This document shows, piece by piece, positions 18,171-27,267 of a DNA stretch of 64,000 nt. Where the stretch lies: positions 1 through 64,000 of the forward strand of contig NZ_ABOX02000042.1 in assembly GCF_000172555.1 (NCBI RefSeq), written 5' to 3'. Both the position numbers and the translations under genes were made by a program. This stretch comes from Pedosphaera parvula Ellin514 (GTDB lineage: Bacteria; Verrucomicrobiota; Verrucomicrobiia; Limisphaerales; Pedosphaeraceae). The notes beneath the pieces were generated by a model that worked only from the letters and a program-made list of their open reading frames with translations, was not told the DNA's origin and made no database searches. How positions within the stretch are numbered: position 1 is the stretch's first letter; every line of letters starts with the position of its first letter.

Positions 18171-20579
18171 TTGAGGCACAGCGCGGCTCCAACTTTGGAA
18201 GAAGTATCCTTTTGGCCACTTCCCGCCCTGCTGTTACCTCAAACAACCTGTCAGCTCATAGGAAGCACCGTTCTGAGTGACTCAACATTAGAAACTAAAC
18301 CGATTCCCGGCACCGCTGCTACTTCGGCAATCGACGGAAGATTACTTGAGCTTTGGTTCACGCCCGTACGGTTTGGCCTTTTACTCGCGGTTCTCATCCT
18401 GGCGTCTTTTCCCGAGGTCATTTTTGGAAACCAATCTTTCATCGCGAGGGATTTTGGTTTATTTAGCTACCCGGTCGCCTATTATCATAAGGAAAGTTTT
18501 TGGCGACATGAACTGCCCTTGTGGAACCCCCTGCACAACTGTGGCATTCCATTCCTCGCACAGTTTAACACCATCACGCTCTATCCGCTCTCCCTTATTT
18601 ACCTGATGTTACCTTTGGACTGGTCATTGGGGATCTTTTGCCTGGTACATATCTGGATCGCCGGAATGGGAATGTATTTTCTGGCGCATCGATGGACCGG
18701 CAACCGGTTCGCCGCCTCGATCGCTGGATTGGCATTTGCCTTCAATGGCCTTTCGCTAAACTTCATAATGTGGCCCAGCCACCTGGCCACTTACAGCTGG
18801 ATGCCTTGGGTCATATGGAGCGTGGAAAAAGCCTGGCAGCGGGGTGGCCGTGCTGTGTTATGGGCGGCTCTCCTTGGCAGCCTTCAGATGCTGAGTGGCG
18901 GACCGGAAACCATCTTGATGACCTGGCTGGTGGTGCTGCCAATTTTTGTCCGATATTTTGTTTTGGAAAAATCATCGCGCTGGACGGGAATTATCCGCTT
19001 TTTTGGCGTGATTATTTTGGTCACCGGACTTTCAGCCGCACAACTTTTTCCCTTTTTGGATCTCATCGCGCATTCTCAGCGAAATTCGGATTATGCGCAG
19101 ATGAACTGGTCCACACCGGGCACAGGCTGGGCCAATTTTTTTGTTCCCCTGTTCGGCTGTTTTCTTACCCGCAAGGGAATTTATTTCCAGGACAACCAGT
19201 ATTGGACCTCCTCTTACTATGTCGGGATCGCAGTAGTTGCACTGGCAATGTGGGCTATCTGGCGCGTTAGGAAACCACGAGTATGGTTCCTGGCAGTTAT
19301 TGCCTTGCTGGGCATCCTGCTGGCCATGGGTGAAAACGGACTTTTCTTCAGAGCATTAAAAATCGTTTTTCATCCCATCGGTTTCATGGCGCACCCGGTT
19401 AAGTTCATTTTGCTGGCTGTCTTTGCCCTTCCGCTCCTGGCGGCATTTGCGATTGCGGAATTACCATGGGTAAACGAATCCAGGACCAACCAGCCATCAC
19501 GATCCCTCCTCGTTGTGGGAAGCGTGGTTGCGTTGGTAATATTAGGTCTGATGGCATTTGCGCATTTACGGCCTGCCGACCACGAAGAATGGCAGGTAAC
19601 CTGCCGCAACGGTGTGATCCGGCTCGCTTTTCTGGCTTTGACTTTGAGTGGACTAGCTGCTTTGAGACGTTTTCAAGCAGTCAAATGGAAGGCAATCCTG
19701 GCGTTCGGCCTGCCTGTTCTCCTCTGGGGCGATGTAAATCTACACGCACCGCCCCAAAATCCGACTACGTCTCGCGATGTTTTACAGCCGGGACTTTTTC
19801 AAACAAATCTCTCTCCCAAAAACGGCCAGTCCCGTGCACTTATTTCTGGAACCGCCGCGAAACAGATGCTCGAAGGCACGTCCGGAGACGTGGGGAAGGA
19901 TTTCCTCTTTCTCAGAAAAGGATTGTTCCTAAACAGCAACCTTCTGGATGAAACCCCGACCCTCAACGGCTTCTACTCGCTCTATCTCGAGTCTGACCTT
20001 GGGGTTAGAGCCCTGTTGGGAGCCCATTCGGCCCCTTTCCTGGACTTCGTGGGGGTTTCAATTGAAACCGCGCCGGACGATATTTTCAAATTCGTTTCGA
20101 GGAACTCATTTCTTTCCATGATAACGGGTGGTCAAAAACCCATATTTACCGATCGCACCAACATGCTGCCCGCGCTGGCTGATTCGAACTTCGACCCGCG
20201 CGCGATCGTTTATTTACCGATGGAGGTAAAAGATGAGATCACAGTTTCCAACCGCAGTGAGGTCCGAATTCTGTCGCAAACTCTGGCGGCCCAAAAAATT
20301 GAGTTGGAGGTGGCAGCAACAGTTCCTTCTCTGATGGTGGCAGCACAGTCGTTTTATCATCCATGGCACGCCTGGATAAATGATCAGGAGGTGAAAATTT
20401 ATCCGGCAAATTATCATTTTCAGGCATGGCAAATACCACCGGGTCAAAGCCATGTGCGCCTGGAATATAAAGATCGGGCCTTTGAAGTTGGAGCCCTCCT
20501 TTCCATCCTCTCTCTGGGCGTTGGCGCAGGACTTTTTTGGTCCACACGCAAAGTTTCAGAAAAGTCCGAAGCGTTATAA
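18171..20579 (+). CDS. YfhO-like multi-pass membrane protein, paralog 1
   Basis: Up to 802 residues, but the start is uncertain: the frame opens with a TTG at 18171 and has no ATG in the first 60 codons. By comparison with the two paralogs the protein probably begins shortly before ELWFTPVRFGLLLAVL (near 18345). Twelve or so hydrophobic segments run from there to about residue 520, with a luminal RDFGLFSYPVAYYHKESFW motif and GNRFAASIAGLAFAFNGLS. The C-terminal 250 residues form a periplasmic beta domain ending in PSLMVAAQSFYHPWHAWIND. This is the YfhO family (GT-C-like fold), implicated in glycosylation of cell-surface polymers. It converges on paralog 2. Confidence 0.8.
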   Translation: MRHSAAPTLEEVSFWPLPALLLPQTTCQLIGSTVLSDSTLETKPIPGTAATSAIDGRLLELWFTPVRFGLLLAVLILASFPEVIFGNQSFIARDFGLFSYPVAYYHKESFWRHELPLWNPLHNCGIPFLAQFNTITLYPLSLIYLMLPLDWSLGIFCLVHIWIAGMGMYFLAHRWTGNRFAASIAGLAFAFNGLSLNFIMWPSHLATYSWMPWVIWSVEKAWQRGGRAVLWAALLGSLQMLSGGPETILMTWLVVLPIFVRYFVLEKSSRWTGIIRFFGVIILVTGLSAAQLFPFLDLIAHSQRNSDYAQMNWSTPGTGWANFFVPLFGCFLTRKGIYFQDNQYWTSSYYVGIAVVALAMWAIWRVRKPRVWFLAVIALLGILLAMGENGLFFRALKIVFHPIGFMAHPVKFILLAVFALPLLAAFAIAELPWVNESRTNQPSRSLLVVGSVVALVILGLMAFAHLRPADHEEWQVTCRNGVIRLAFLALTLSGLAALRRFQAVKWKAILAFGLPVLLWGDVNLHAPPQNPTTSRDVLQPGLFQTNLSPKNGQSRALISGTAAKQMLEGTSGDVGKDFLFLRKGLFLNSNLLDETPTLNGFYSLYLESDLGVRALLGAHSAPFLDFVGVSIETAPDDIFKFVSRNSFLSMITGGQKPIFTDRTNMLPALADSNFDPRAIVYLPMEVKDEITVSNRSEVRILSQTLAAQKIELEVAATVPSLMVAAQSFYHPWHAWINDQEVKIYPANYHFQAWQIPPGQSHVRLEYKDRAFEVGALLSILSLGVGAGLFWSTRKVSEKSEAL

Positions 20580-20654
20580 TGATCCAGCAACCCAAATTCA
20601 AAAGCCTCTTCAACAGCAGAAGGAACTGCTCTTTTTAAGGAATATATTGGAGTT

Positions 20655-22943
20655 CTACCCCGCTTGAGGACGTGCCATGAACCAGGCGGCAACACAGCTT
20701 AGCAAGGCCAATAAGGAGATAACAGCACCCGTCTGGAAGGCGCGATCCTTATAAACAATCTCGACGTGGTGATGCCCAGACGGAACTTCCAGCGCCTGGA
20801 AAGCATAATTTGCCCTCCATAGTTTTATTGGTTGACCATCAACAAAGGCCTGCCACGGATGATAAAAGGCTTGCGCCACTACCACCATCGCAGGTGATTT
20901 GGCATCCACTTCGATCGCCAGATGCTGGGCCGAAACTTTGGGCGTTCCCAGTGTAACCTCGGCCGGATTGTCGGCCTGAATCTGCCCCTTCGCTGCTGTG
21001 GGGAGATATACCACCTGCGCAGGTGCGAATTTCTCGTCAAACACCGCGTTCATCGCGTTGCTCCCGTCTGCAAAGAGTGGCTTTTGGCCCGCGGTGATCA
21101 TTGGCAGAAACGAATTACGATTAGTCCAATCCATGCCATTCGTGGAACTATAAAGTGATATTCCCAGAAAATCCTGAATTTTTGGCAGGCTGTTGCTCGT
21201 AAGATACACTCGATCCACAACCTCCTTGTACTCCTTAATATCCAGGGAATAGAAGCCATCAAACTTGGAAGCATGATCGAGCAAATTATAGTTGCCAAAG
21301 AAGCCAAGCCTTCTTCCGCTAACGTCAATCTGGGCATTGGTAACCTCATGAAACTGCAGATTATTCATGGCCTCCAAACTCAACATCGCGCGGGACGCTC
21401 CGGGCCTCAGTTGATCGCCCAGCTTCATGTAATCCCTAATTGCGTCCGGAGCGTACACCGCACGCGAAACGGTGGGATTCAAATTGGGTGAGTGGGTGAA
21501 AACGTCCATCCAAAGCAGGATTAACAAAATCACTTGCAAGATTCGTTGCATTTTCACGGTCTTCTGCCTTTGGAGCATCAGGAACCAGCCAAGAATCAGA
21601 ACGAGAAAAAATCCGCGACCAAATCCGCTCTTGATGGTCAGGTTAATGTCTTCAGAATTCCCTTTGCTTCGTCCTGCCGACCAAATTGTAATGATGATCA
21701 GGCCAAGCAGCACGGCTCCCACAATTCTTATCTCTTTCCAAGCCTTGGTCCGGTCTTCCTCTTGAAGGTTCTGAATCCAGTTCACTCCGGAAGCCGCGAT
21801 CAAGGGAACGGCAAAAGTTACCATCACCACAAATTTGATGGGAAAACGCATAAACCCGATTTGTGGGAAGATGTGCTTAACTGCGGGATAGAACACAGCA
21901 TTATCGCCCATGGCCATGCAGAGGCTGAAGGCTGCCAATACGATGAGCATTTTAATAAAGTTTCCCCGCACATGCCAAATGCCAATCAACGCCAACAAGA
22001 CCGTGCCTATTCCCAAATAGTATGAACTGGTCCAGTACTGGCCGGTTTGACCAACTCCGCCTTGCGGCCGGAAAAGCGGAACGAGATAATTCACCCATCC
22101 GCTAAGAGGCATTGCCCATTGAGCATCCGCGAAACCCTTATCCCGTTGGGAATGGGAAAGCAGATCCAAAAAAGGCAGCAACTGCGCTGCTGCGAGACTG
22201 CTTACCAGAATTAGAACTCCAACAGCACGCAACACCATTCTGCCTCGCGGCACTTGGCCCGAAACTATTTGCACCAGCCATAAAACCCCAAGTAACACCC
22301 AGGTCTGGGCGATTACTTCCGGCGCACCGGACAACATCTGCATTGCGCCCGCAAGCGCCGCCAGCACCATGCCGCGACCTCCCACCCGCCAGGAGCGCTC
22401 AACCAACCAAACCACCCAGGGCATCCAGCCTAAAGCGGCAATGTTGTTGGGCCACATGAGCGAATGCCACGTCAGCCCATTAAAGGCAAAGACCGCGCCT
22501 GCGACAGCTGCGGCAAAGCGGTTTCCTGTCCAACGATAGGCGAGAAAATACATTCCCATGCCCGCAAGAAAAAGATGGCCAAGGCAGAAAACTCCCAAAG
22601 ACCACGACAGCGGAAACAGCAGATAGAAAATGGAAAGCGGGTATAATGTGAGTGTGTTCCATTGGGCTGTGAACGGCATGCCGGAATTACTGAACGGATT
22701 CCAAAGTGGCATTTCGAAGCGCCAGAACGCTTCCTTGTGATAAAAGGCGAGTGGGTAACCAAAGCCTGAGAAATCCCGATAATAAAAAGTCTCGAATCCG
22801 CCCACTACCTGCGGAAAACAGGACACGATCAAAATGCCAAGAATGGCGGCAAACCGGCTGGGAGTCAGCCAGGAGTCCAACCCGGGACCGGTGGGGCTAC
22901 CGGTGGCGGTCTTATCGTTAATAGCAGGTTGCGAATCTATCAT
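20655..22943 (-). CDS. YfhO-like multi-pass membrane protein, paralog 2
   Basis: A 762-residue membrane protein beginning MIDSQPAINDK and sharing with both neighbours the blocks YYRDFSGFGYPLAFYHKEAF, LPLWNPFSNSGMPFTAQWN, GMGMYFLAYRWTGNRFAAAV and, at the C-terminus, AFYHPWQAFVDGQPIKLWRA and VPSGHHHVEIVYKDRAFQ. The conserved D in the first lumenal loop is the expected sugar-phosphate-lipid donor site of GT-C enzymes. Only 31 bases separate it from the downstream end of paralog 3, so paralogs 3 and 2 are probably one transcript reading leftward. Divergence between the paralogs suggests distinct acceptors rather than recent copies. Confidence 0.88.
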   Translation of the reverse strand: MIDSQPAINDKTATGSPTGPGLDSWLTPSRFAAILGILIVSCFPQVVGGFETFYYRDFSGFGYPLAFYHKEAFWRFEMPLWNPFSNSGMPFTAQWNTLTLYPLSIFYLLFPLSWSLGVFCLGHLFLAGMGMYFLAYRWTGNRFAAAVAGAVFAFNGLTWHSLMWPNNIAALGWMPWVVWLVERSWRVGGRGMVLAALAGAMQMLSGAPEVIAQTWVLLGVLWLVQIVSGQVPRGRMVLRAVGVLILVSSLAAAQLLPFLDLLSHSQRDKGFADAQWAMPLSGWVNYLVPLFRPQGGVGQTGQYWTSSYYLGIGTVLLALIGIWHVRGNFIKMLIVLAAFSLCMAMGDNAVFYPAVKHIFPQIGFMRFPIKFVVMVTFAVPLIAASGVNWIQNLQEEDRTKAWKEIRIVGAVLLGLIIITIWSAGRSKGNSEDINLTIKSGFGRGFFLVLILGWFLMLQRQKTVKMQRILQVILLILLWMDVFTHSPNLNPTVSRAVYAPDAIRDYMKLGDQLRPGASRAMLSLEAMNNLQFHEVTNAQIDVSGRRLGFFGNYNLLDHASKFDGFYSLDIKEYKEVVDRVYLTSNSLPKIQDFLGISLYSSTNGMDWTNRNSFLPMITAGQKPLFADGSNAMNAVFDEKFAPAQVVYLPTAAKGQIQADNPAEVTLGTPKVSAQHLAIEVDAKSPAMVVVAQAFYHPWQAFVDGQPIKLWRANYAFQALEVPSGHHHVEIVYKDRAFQTGAVISLLALLSCVAAWFMARPQAG

Positions 22944-22974
22944 ATTCAGGCCAGAACACGATGCTAATCAAGCA

Positions 22975-25308
22975 TCAGCAAGCTGGCGAAGCAATTGATG
23001 TCGGCCTCTTGCCAAACCAGAGCCAAGCAATTCCACTGCCAAAAAGCGTCAGTACTGAGATCAAGGCCCCAACCTGAAAGCTTCGATCCTTATACTCCAA
23101 TCTTACCGAATGATTTCCGGCCGGCACTTCCAGGACTTGAAAAGCAAAATTGCCTTTCCACAACGTAACCGGCTGGTCGTCTACATAGGCGTGCCAGGGA
23201 TGATAGAAAGATTGCGCCACACTTACCAAAGCCGGGGTTTTGGCATCCACCTCAAACTGGAGCCTGGTTGCTGAGAGCTGGTGCGTAGTCAGCTTTACTG
23301 TTGATGCATTCGTTGCCGAGATTTGTGATTTTGCAATCGTTGGCAGAAAAACAACTGCGCGCGGGTTGAACTCCGGCTGAAACATGCTCCTCAAGATATT
23401 GGTGCCATCAGCAAAGATGGGTTGCTGTCCCGCGGTAATCAATGGCAGAGCCGATTTGCGCGGCAGCCATTCCGCGAATTTCTCGGAGTTTGTGGCATTG
23501 GAGTTAATGTAGCCAATGCCAAGATAGTCCTTCAGCCCTTCCAGGTTCCAACCTTGCGCATCCGCGGTCAGGAGCAGCCCTGCCACTTGGTCGGAATCCC
23601 GCAAGAGGAGTGAGTAGAAACCATCCGTCTTCGGAATTTCATCGAGCAGGTTGCAGTTGTCATAGAGTGCCAGCCTGCGACAGAGATAATCCACCTTGGG
23701 ATTGTTGAGGCTCGTGTACCGGACTTTCTCAATGGTTGCCAATCTGGGCATCACGCGTGGCTCACCCACTTGTGACTTGGGATTTAACATCAGTTCCTTC
23801 CTCATTATATCGGGTTCATAAACCTGGGGTGGAACAGTTGGAGTGAGATTGGGAGCATGGGTGTAAATATCGACCCAGAGCAGGACCAGCAGCGAGGTGC
23901 CGAGAATCAATTGCTTTTTAAGCAGCGTCGCACGTTGGAAAAGAATCGTGACTCCTAAAATAAGGATCAACAGGATACTCCGCATTCCTGCATTCATGAA
24001 GGTCAACGTCAGATTATCCTTTATCATCGGTTGAGATTGGGCAGACCAAATAATCCAGCCCACCAAACCTAGGAGGACGAAACCGACGGTCATGATCGAA
24101 AAGCGCGAGCCCTTCGAATTGGACAAGTCAGTTTGTATCCAAGTCATCGAGTACGCACAGAGTAATGGAAGGGCAAATACCGCCAGCACCACAAATTTTA
24201 TGGGATAGCGCATGAAGCCAAGTTGTGGCAGGACTGTCTTTAGAGGTGTATAAATGGGACCTTGCGTGCCCAAGGAAATTAAAATACTGAAAATCGTGAC
24301 TGCACTTAGCAACCAAACATGCTTATCTCGCACCTTCCACGCGGCCAGGAGAGCGAGAGCGACAACCCCAATTCCCACATAATGAGAAGCGGTCCAATAC
24401 TGTTCGTATTGGACAAACACACCATGCCCCGCAGCAAAACAATGAAAGAGCGGCACGAGAAAGTTGGCGGGTCCTGATAGAGGCATTGCCCAGCCTGCAT
24501 CGCTGTAGTTGGTATCGCGTTGTGAGTGAGACAGCAGATCCATGAAAGGCAACAGTTGCGCCGCAGACAAACCTCCCACGAGACAGCCAAGCCCAAGCGA
24601 TCGAACAATCATTTTTGAGCGATTACTATTGCCCTCGGCAAATTCCAAAAGCCAGAGCAGCCCGATAAACAACCATGTTTGCAAAATCAGTTCAGGCGCT
24701 CCGCCGAGCATTTGCATCGCCCCAGCCAATCCGGCTAAAATGGTCTGCCGTCCACCCTCACGCCAGGCGCGTTGCACGCTGAACACTACCCACGGCATCC
24801 AGGCATAAACAGCCAGGTTGCTTACCCACATCAACAAGTGCCAGCTTAGACCGTTATAGGCAAAGGCCACGCCAGCAACCGCCGCCGCAAAGCGATTTCC
24901 TGTCCAACGGTAAGCCAGGAAGTACATGCCCATACCTGCTAAAAAAAGGTGCCCGACACAAAATACGCCCAACGACCAGGAAAGTGGCAGGAGCAGATAA
25001 AACAGCGATGGAGGATACAAGGCAGAGGTATTCCACTGGGCCAGGAATGGAATTCCACAGTTGTTCAATGGATTCCAAAGGGGCACCTCTCCGTTCCAAA
25101 AACTTTGACGATGGAAGAAAGCCGTGGGATAGGTAAAAACGCCGAAGTCCCGATAAAAAAACGTGGCTTGTCCGGTGATGATTTCAGGAAAAGTGGCGAA
25201 TAAGAGAATACCCAAAAGTGCGGCAAACCGGCCCGGAGTAAACCAAGCGCCTAAATCATGCGTCGCGGAACTGGATTCAGTGGAGACCTTCGTCTCACTT
25301 AAAATCAT
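22975..25308 (-). CDS. YfhO-like multi-pass membrane protein, paralog 3
   Basis: The start at 25308 (MILSETKVSTESSS) gives about 777 residues and mirrors the N-terminus of paralog 2; an ATG at 25371 would add 21 hydrophobic residues (FVLTFFLGLWFGLANW) and cannot be excluded, because they could form an extra membrane segment. The same conserved blocks are present: FFYRDFGVFTYPTAFFHRQS, LPLSWSLGVFCVGHLFLAG, GNRFAAAVAGVAFAYNGLSW and the C-terminal SFYHPWHAYVDDQPVTLWKG. It likely acts with the other two in glycan decoration at the cell surface. It is the first gene of the leftward pair with paralog 2. Confidence 0.87.
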   Translation of the reverse strand: MILSETKVSTESSSATHDLGAWFTPGRFAALLGILLFATFPEIITGQATFFYRDFGVFTYPTAFFHRQSFWNGEVPLWNPLNNCGIPFLAQWNTSALYPPSLFYLLLPLSWSLGVFCVGHLFLAGMGMYFLAYRWTGNRFAAAVAGVAFAYNGLSWHLLMWVSNLAVYAWMPWVVFSVQRAWREGGRQTILAGLAGAMQMLGGAPELILQTWLFIGLLWLLEFAEGNSNRSKMIVRSLGLGCLVGGLSAAQLLPFMDLLSHSQRDTNYSDAGWAMPLSGPANFLVPLFHCFAAGHGVFVQYEQYWTASHYVGIGVVALALLAAWKVRDKHVWLLSAVTIFSILISLGTQGPIYTPLKTVLPQLGFMRYPIKFVVLAVFALPLLCAYSMTWIQTDLSNSKGSRFSIMTVGFVLLGLVGWIIWSAQSQPMIKDNLTLTFMNAGMRSILLILILGVTILFQRATLLKKQLILGTSLLVLLWVDIYTHAPNLTPTVPPQVYEPDIMRKELMLNPKSQVGEPRVMPRLATIEKVRYTSLNNPKVDYLCRRLALYDNCNLLDEIPKTDGFYSLLLRDSDQVAGLLLTADAQGWNLEGLKDYLGIGYINSNATNSEKFAEWLPRKSALPLITAGQQPIFADGTNILRSMFQPEFNPRAVVFLPTIAKSQISATNASTVKLTTHQLSATRLQFEVDAKTPALVSVAQSFYHPWHAYVDDQPVTLWKGNFAFQVLEVPAGNHSVRLEYKDRSFQVGALISVLTLFGSGIAWLWFGKRPTSIASPAC

Positions 25309-25436
25309 GCTAACCCAATTTGCCAGACCGAACCATAAACCCAAGAAAAAAGTCAGGACGAACGCATCCAAATGGGTTTCCCCTCAAAATGTTTGCCGCA
25401 AGTTCATTTCTCTCGACACGAAGCCGAACAGTTTTT

Positions 25437-25474
25437 AAAATACCCTTATTGCTGGTTTTCAATAAGGGTATTTT
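25437..25474. terminator. strong palindromic hairpin, probable bidirectional terminator
   Basis: A perfect 15-bp stem, aaaatacccttattg / caataagggtatttt, with an 8-base loop (ctggtttt). The plus-strand side runs into ttttgttttt and the minus-strand side into ttttaaaaac, so it can work in both directions. It lies upstream of paralog 3 and downstream (leftward) of the PQQ-propeller gene, and so would insulate the YfhO pair from transcription arriving from the right. Confidence 0.75.
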
Positions 25475-26025
25475 GTTTTTCGTCACTGCTGTCCAAAATA
25501 GGCAATCTGGAACGTTGACGGCTATGCTTTTGTTCGAGATATAACCTGAAATGAGTTGCTGCTTTAGAAAACAGGTTAGAGCGTGTTCTTGACTTTTCAG
25601 CAGAGGCTTCTGGATGAGAAACTTACGCAATTCGGAATCTGCGCGAGTGCGAAATTAAAATCAAAGCAAGCCTTACAACGGTAGCAAGATGCAAAAGAAC
25701 ATTTAAAAGTTAAGTACACCCTCTAGCCCCTCTGTGGCTCAGAAGCAGGTCAATCAGTATCCCTTTAAATACGCATTAAAATTGGCTTTGCCCCGATAAA
25801 TTCCAAATTCAATTTTGAACAGTAGTGGTTTTGCGTCACTCCAGTTCAATTCATTATTTGGTCCAGGGCGGTTTCTATTGCTGACGCATTGGCCCTGGCA
25901 GGATTTCGGAGTTGCGGCAATTCGCAAAACCAAGTGTTTTTACGCCGGATTGCGGAGGCATTAAGATGCGTCCGTCCTGAGAAAAAAGAGCCGGTCGATT
26001 GGGTGCAGGGGCGAAAGCAGAAAGG
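25475..26025. other. 551-base gap with no recognisable gene
   Basis: Short open frames occur on both strands, but none has a family motif, a convincing ribosome binding site or codon use like the neighbours. The stretch is AT-richer than the coding flanks. It holds the 3' side of the PQQ-propeller gene and the upstream region of the YfhO pair. No tRNA cloverleaf or repeat array was seen. Confidence 0.5.
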
Positions 26026-27255
26026 CTACTTTCCACCGAAACAGAAAAGGTGTTTGTCGCCTCGAATGAAAATCTGTCCATTGCTGATTGCCGGGGAGGC
26101 AAAGCAGGTTTCACCCAGTTCATTCTGCGCTTCCAGATGAAACTCCGCTCCCGGTTTTACCACTCGAGTAACCCCATCGTCGGACAGGAAATAAACCAGG
26201 CCGTTGGCTGAAACCAGGGAGGCATGGTGATCGCCGAATCGCTCCTGCCACAGAATTTTGCCTGAACTGGAGTCGAAACAGTTTCCCATTCCCTGATCAG
26301 AGACAATCAGGAAATAATCCCCGGAAATGATGGGCGATGGAACGTACGCTGCCCCCTTCATCGAATGCCAGGCCACATGCGTTTTGGTGACATTCCCCTG
26401 TCCATCAGGTTTGATGGCAAGAATATGATGTTCCGGAAAACCGCCGGTGATGTAAATGAGCCCGGTCTTTTCACTGTAAACCGGCGAGGCAACAAATTGT
26501 TCGGTTGGACCATCGATGATCCAGTGTAATTTGCCATTATTCGGATCATAACTGGCAACGCATTTACTCCCGGTAAGCACCATTTGCGTGCGACCACCCA
26601 ACTCCCGGATCACCGGGGCACAATAACTGCGGGTATGATTCGGGCGCGGGGTTTTCCAGAGCGTCTGCCCTGTTTCTCGATCCAGCGCGACGATGTAACC
26701 ATCGCCATCGTGATCTCCATTTAGAATGACCTTATCCTTGAATAGAACCGGCGAACTGCAAAAACCATGCATGCTGGCGAAGGAACCGGGATGCACCACC
26801 CATTTTTGCTCTCCTTTAAAATCATAGGCAGCGACCAGCATCTCCTTTTTATCCAAAAAGGCGACGTAAACCATTTCTCCATCGGTTACGGGCGTGCTGG
26901 AGGCAAAGGTATTGAGCCGATGTTTTCCCTCCAATGGAGCGGTGAGAACGGTTTTCTGCCAGAGCGTTTCTCCATTCTTACGATCCAGGCAGAGCAGCAC
27001 GCGATCCTGTGTATCTGAAAGAGCTGTAACAATAAATACGCGGTCTTCCCAGAGGATCGGCGAGGCATGTCCGCTGCCCGGCAGTTCGATCTTCCACAAA
27101 ACATTGCTCGTGGTGCTCCAATGCACGGGAACATTCTTCTCCAAGCTGGTGCCATCGCCGCGCGGCCCACGCCAGCCGGGCCAGTTTTCAGCCTTTGCAC
27201 AACTGAGCAAGGCGCCAATAACAGACGCTGTGAAGAATACCCTTAAAGCCATCAT
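26026..27255 (-). CDS. secreted PQQ-type beta-propeller protein
   Basis: A 409-residue protein with a signal peptide (residues 1-23, with a possible lipobox-like LLSC). The mature part is a beta-propeller with repeating blocks of the PQQ/BamB type: GETLWQKTVL, GEQKWVVHPG, GQTLWKTPRP, GKLHWIIDGP and GKILWQERFG, each with a tryptophan near the blade end. It begins WPGWRGPRGDGTS, the N-terminal signature of verrucomicrobial/planctomycetal PQQ-propeller proteins. No catalytic residues or PQQ ligands can be assigned, so it may be structural. It ends 13 bases from the start of the EboF-like gene's stop on the same strand, and may be its operon partner. Confidence 0.85.
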   Translation of the reverse strand: MMALRVFFTASVIGALLSCAKAENWPGWRGPRGDGTSLEKNVPVHWSTTSNVLWKIELPGSGHASPILWEDRVFIVTALSDTQDRVLLCLDRKNGETLWQKTVLTAPLEGKHRLNTFASSTPVTDGEMVYVAFLDKKEMLVAAYDFKGEQKWVVHPGSFASMHGFCSSPVLFKDKVILNGDHDGDGYIVALDRETGQTLWKTPRPNHTRSYCAPVIRELGGRTQMVLTGSKCVASYDPNNGKLHWIIDGPTEQFVASPVYSEKTGLIYITGGFPEHHILAIKPDGQGNVTKTHVAWHSMKGAAYVPSPIISGDYFLIVSDQGMGNCFDSSSGKILWQERFGDHHASLVSANGLVYFLSDDGVTRVVKPGAEFHLEAQNELGETCFASPAISNGQIFIRGDKHLFCFGGK

Positions 27256-27267
27256 GATAATGGTGCA

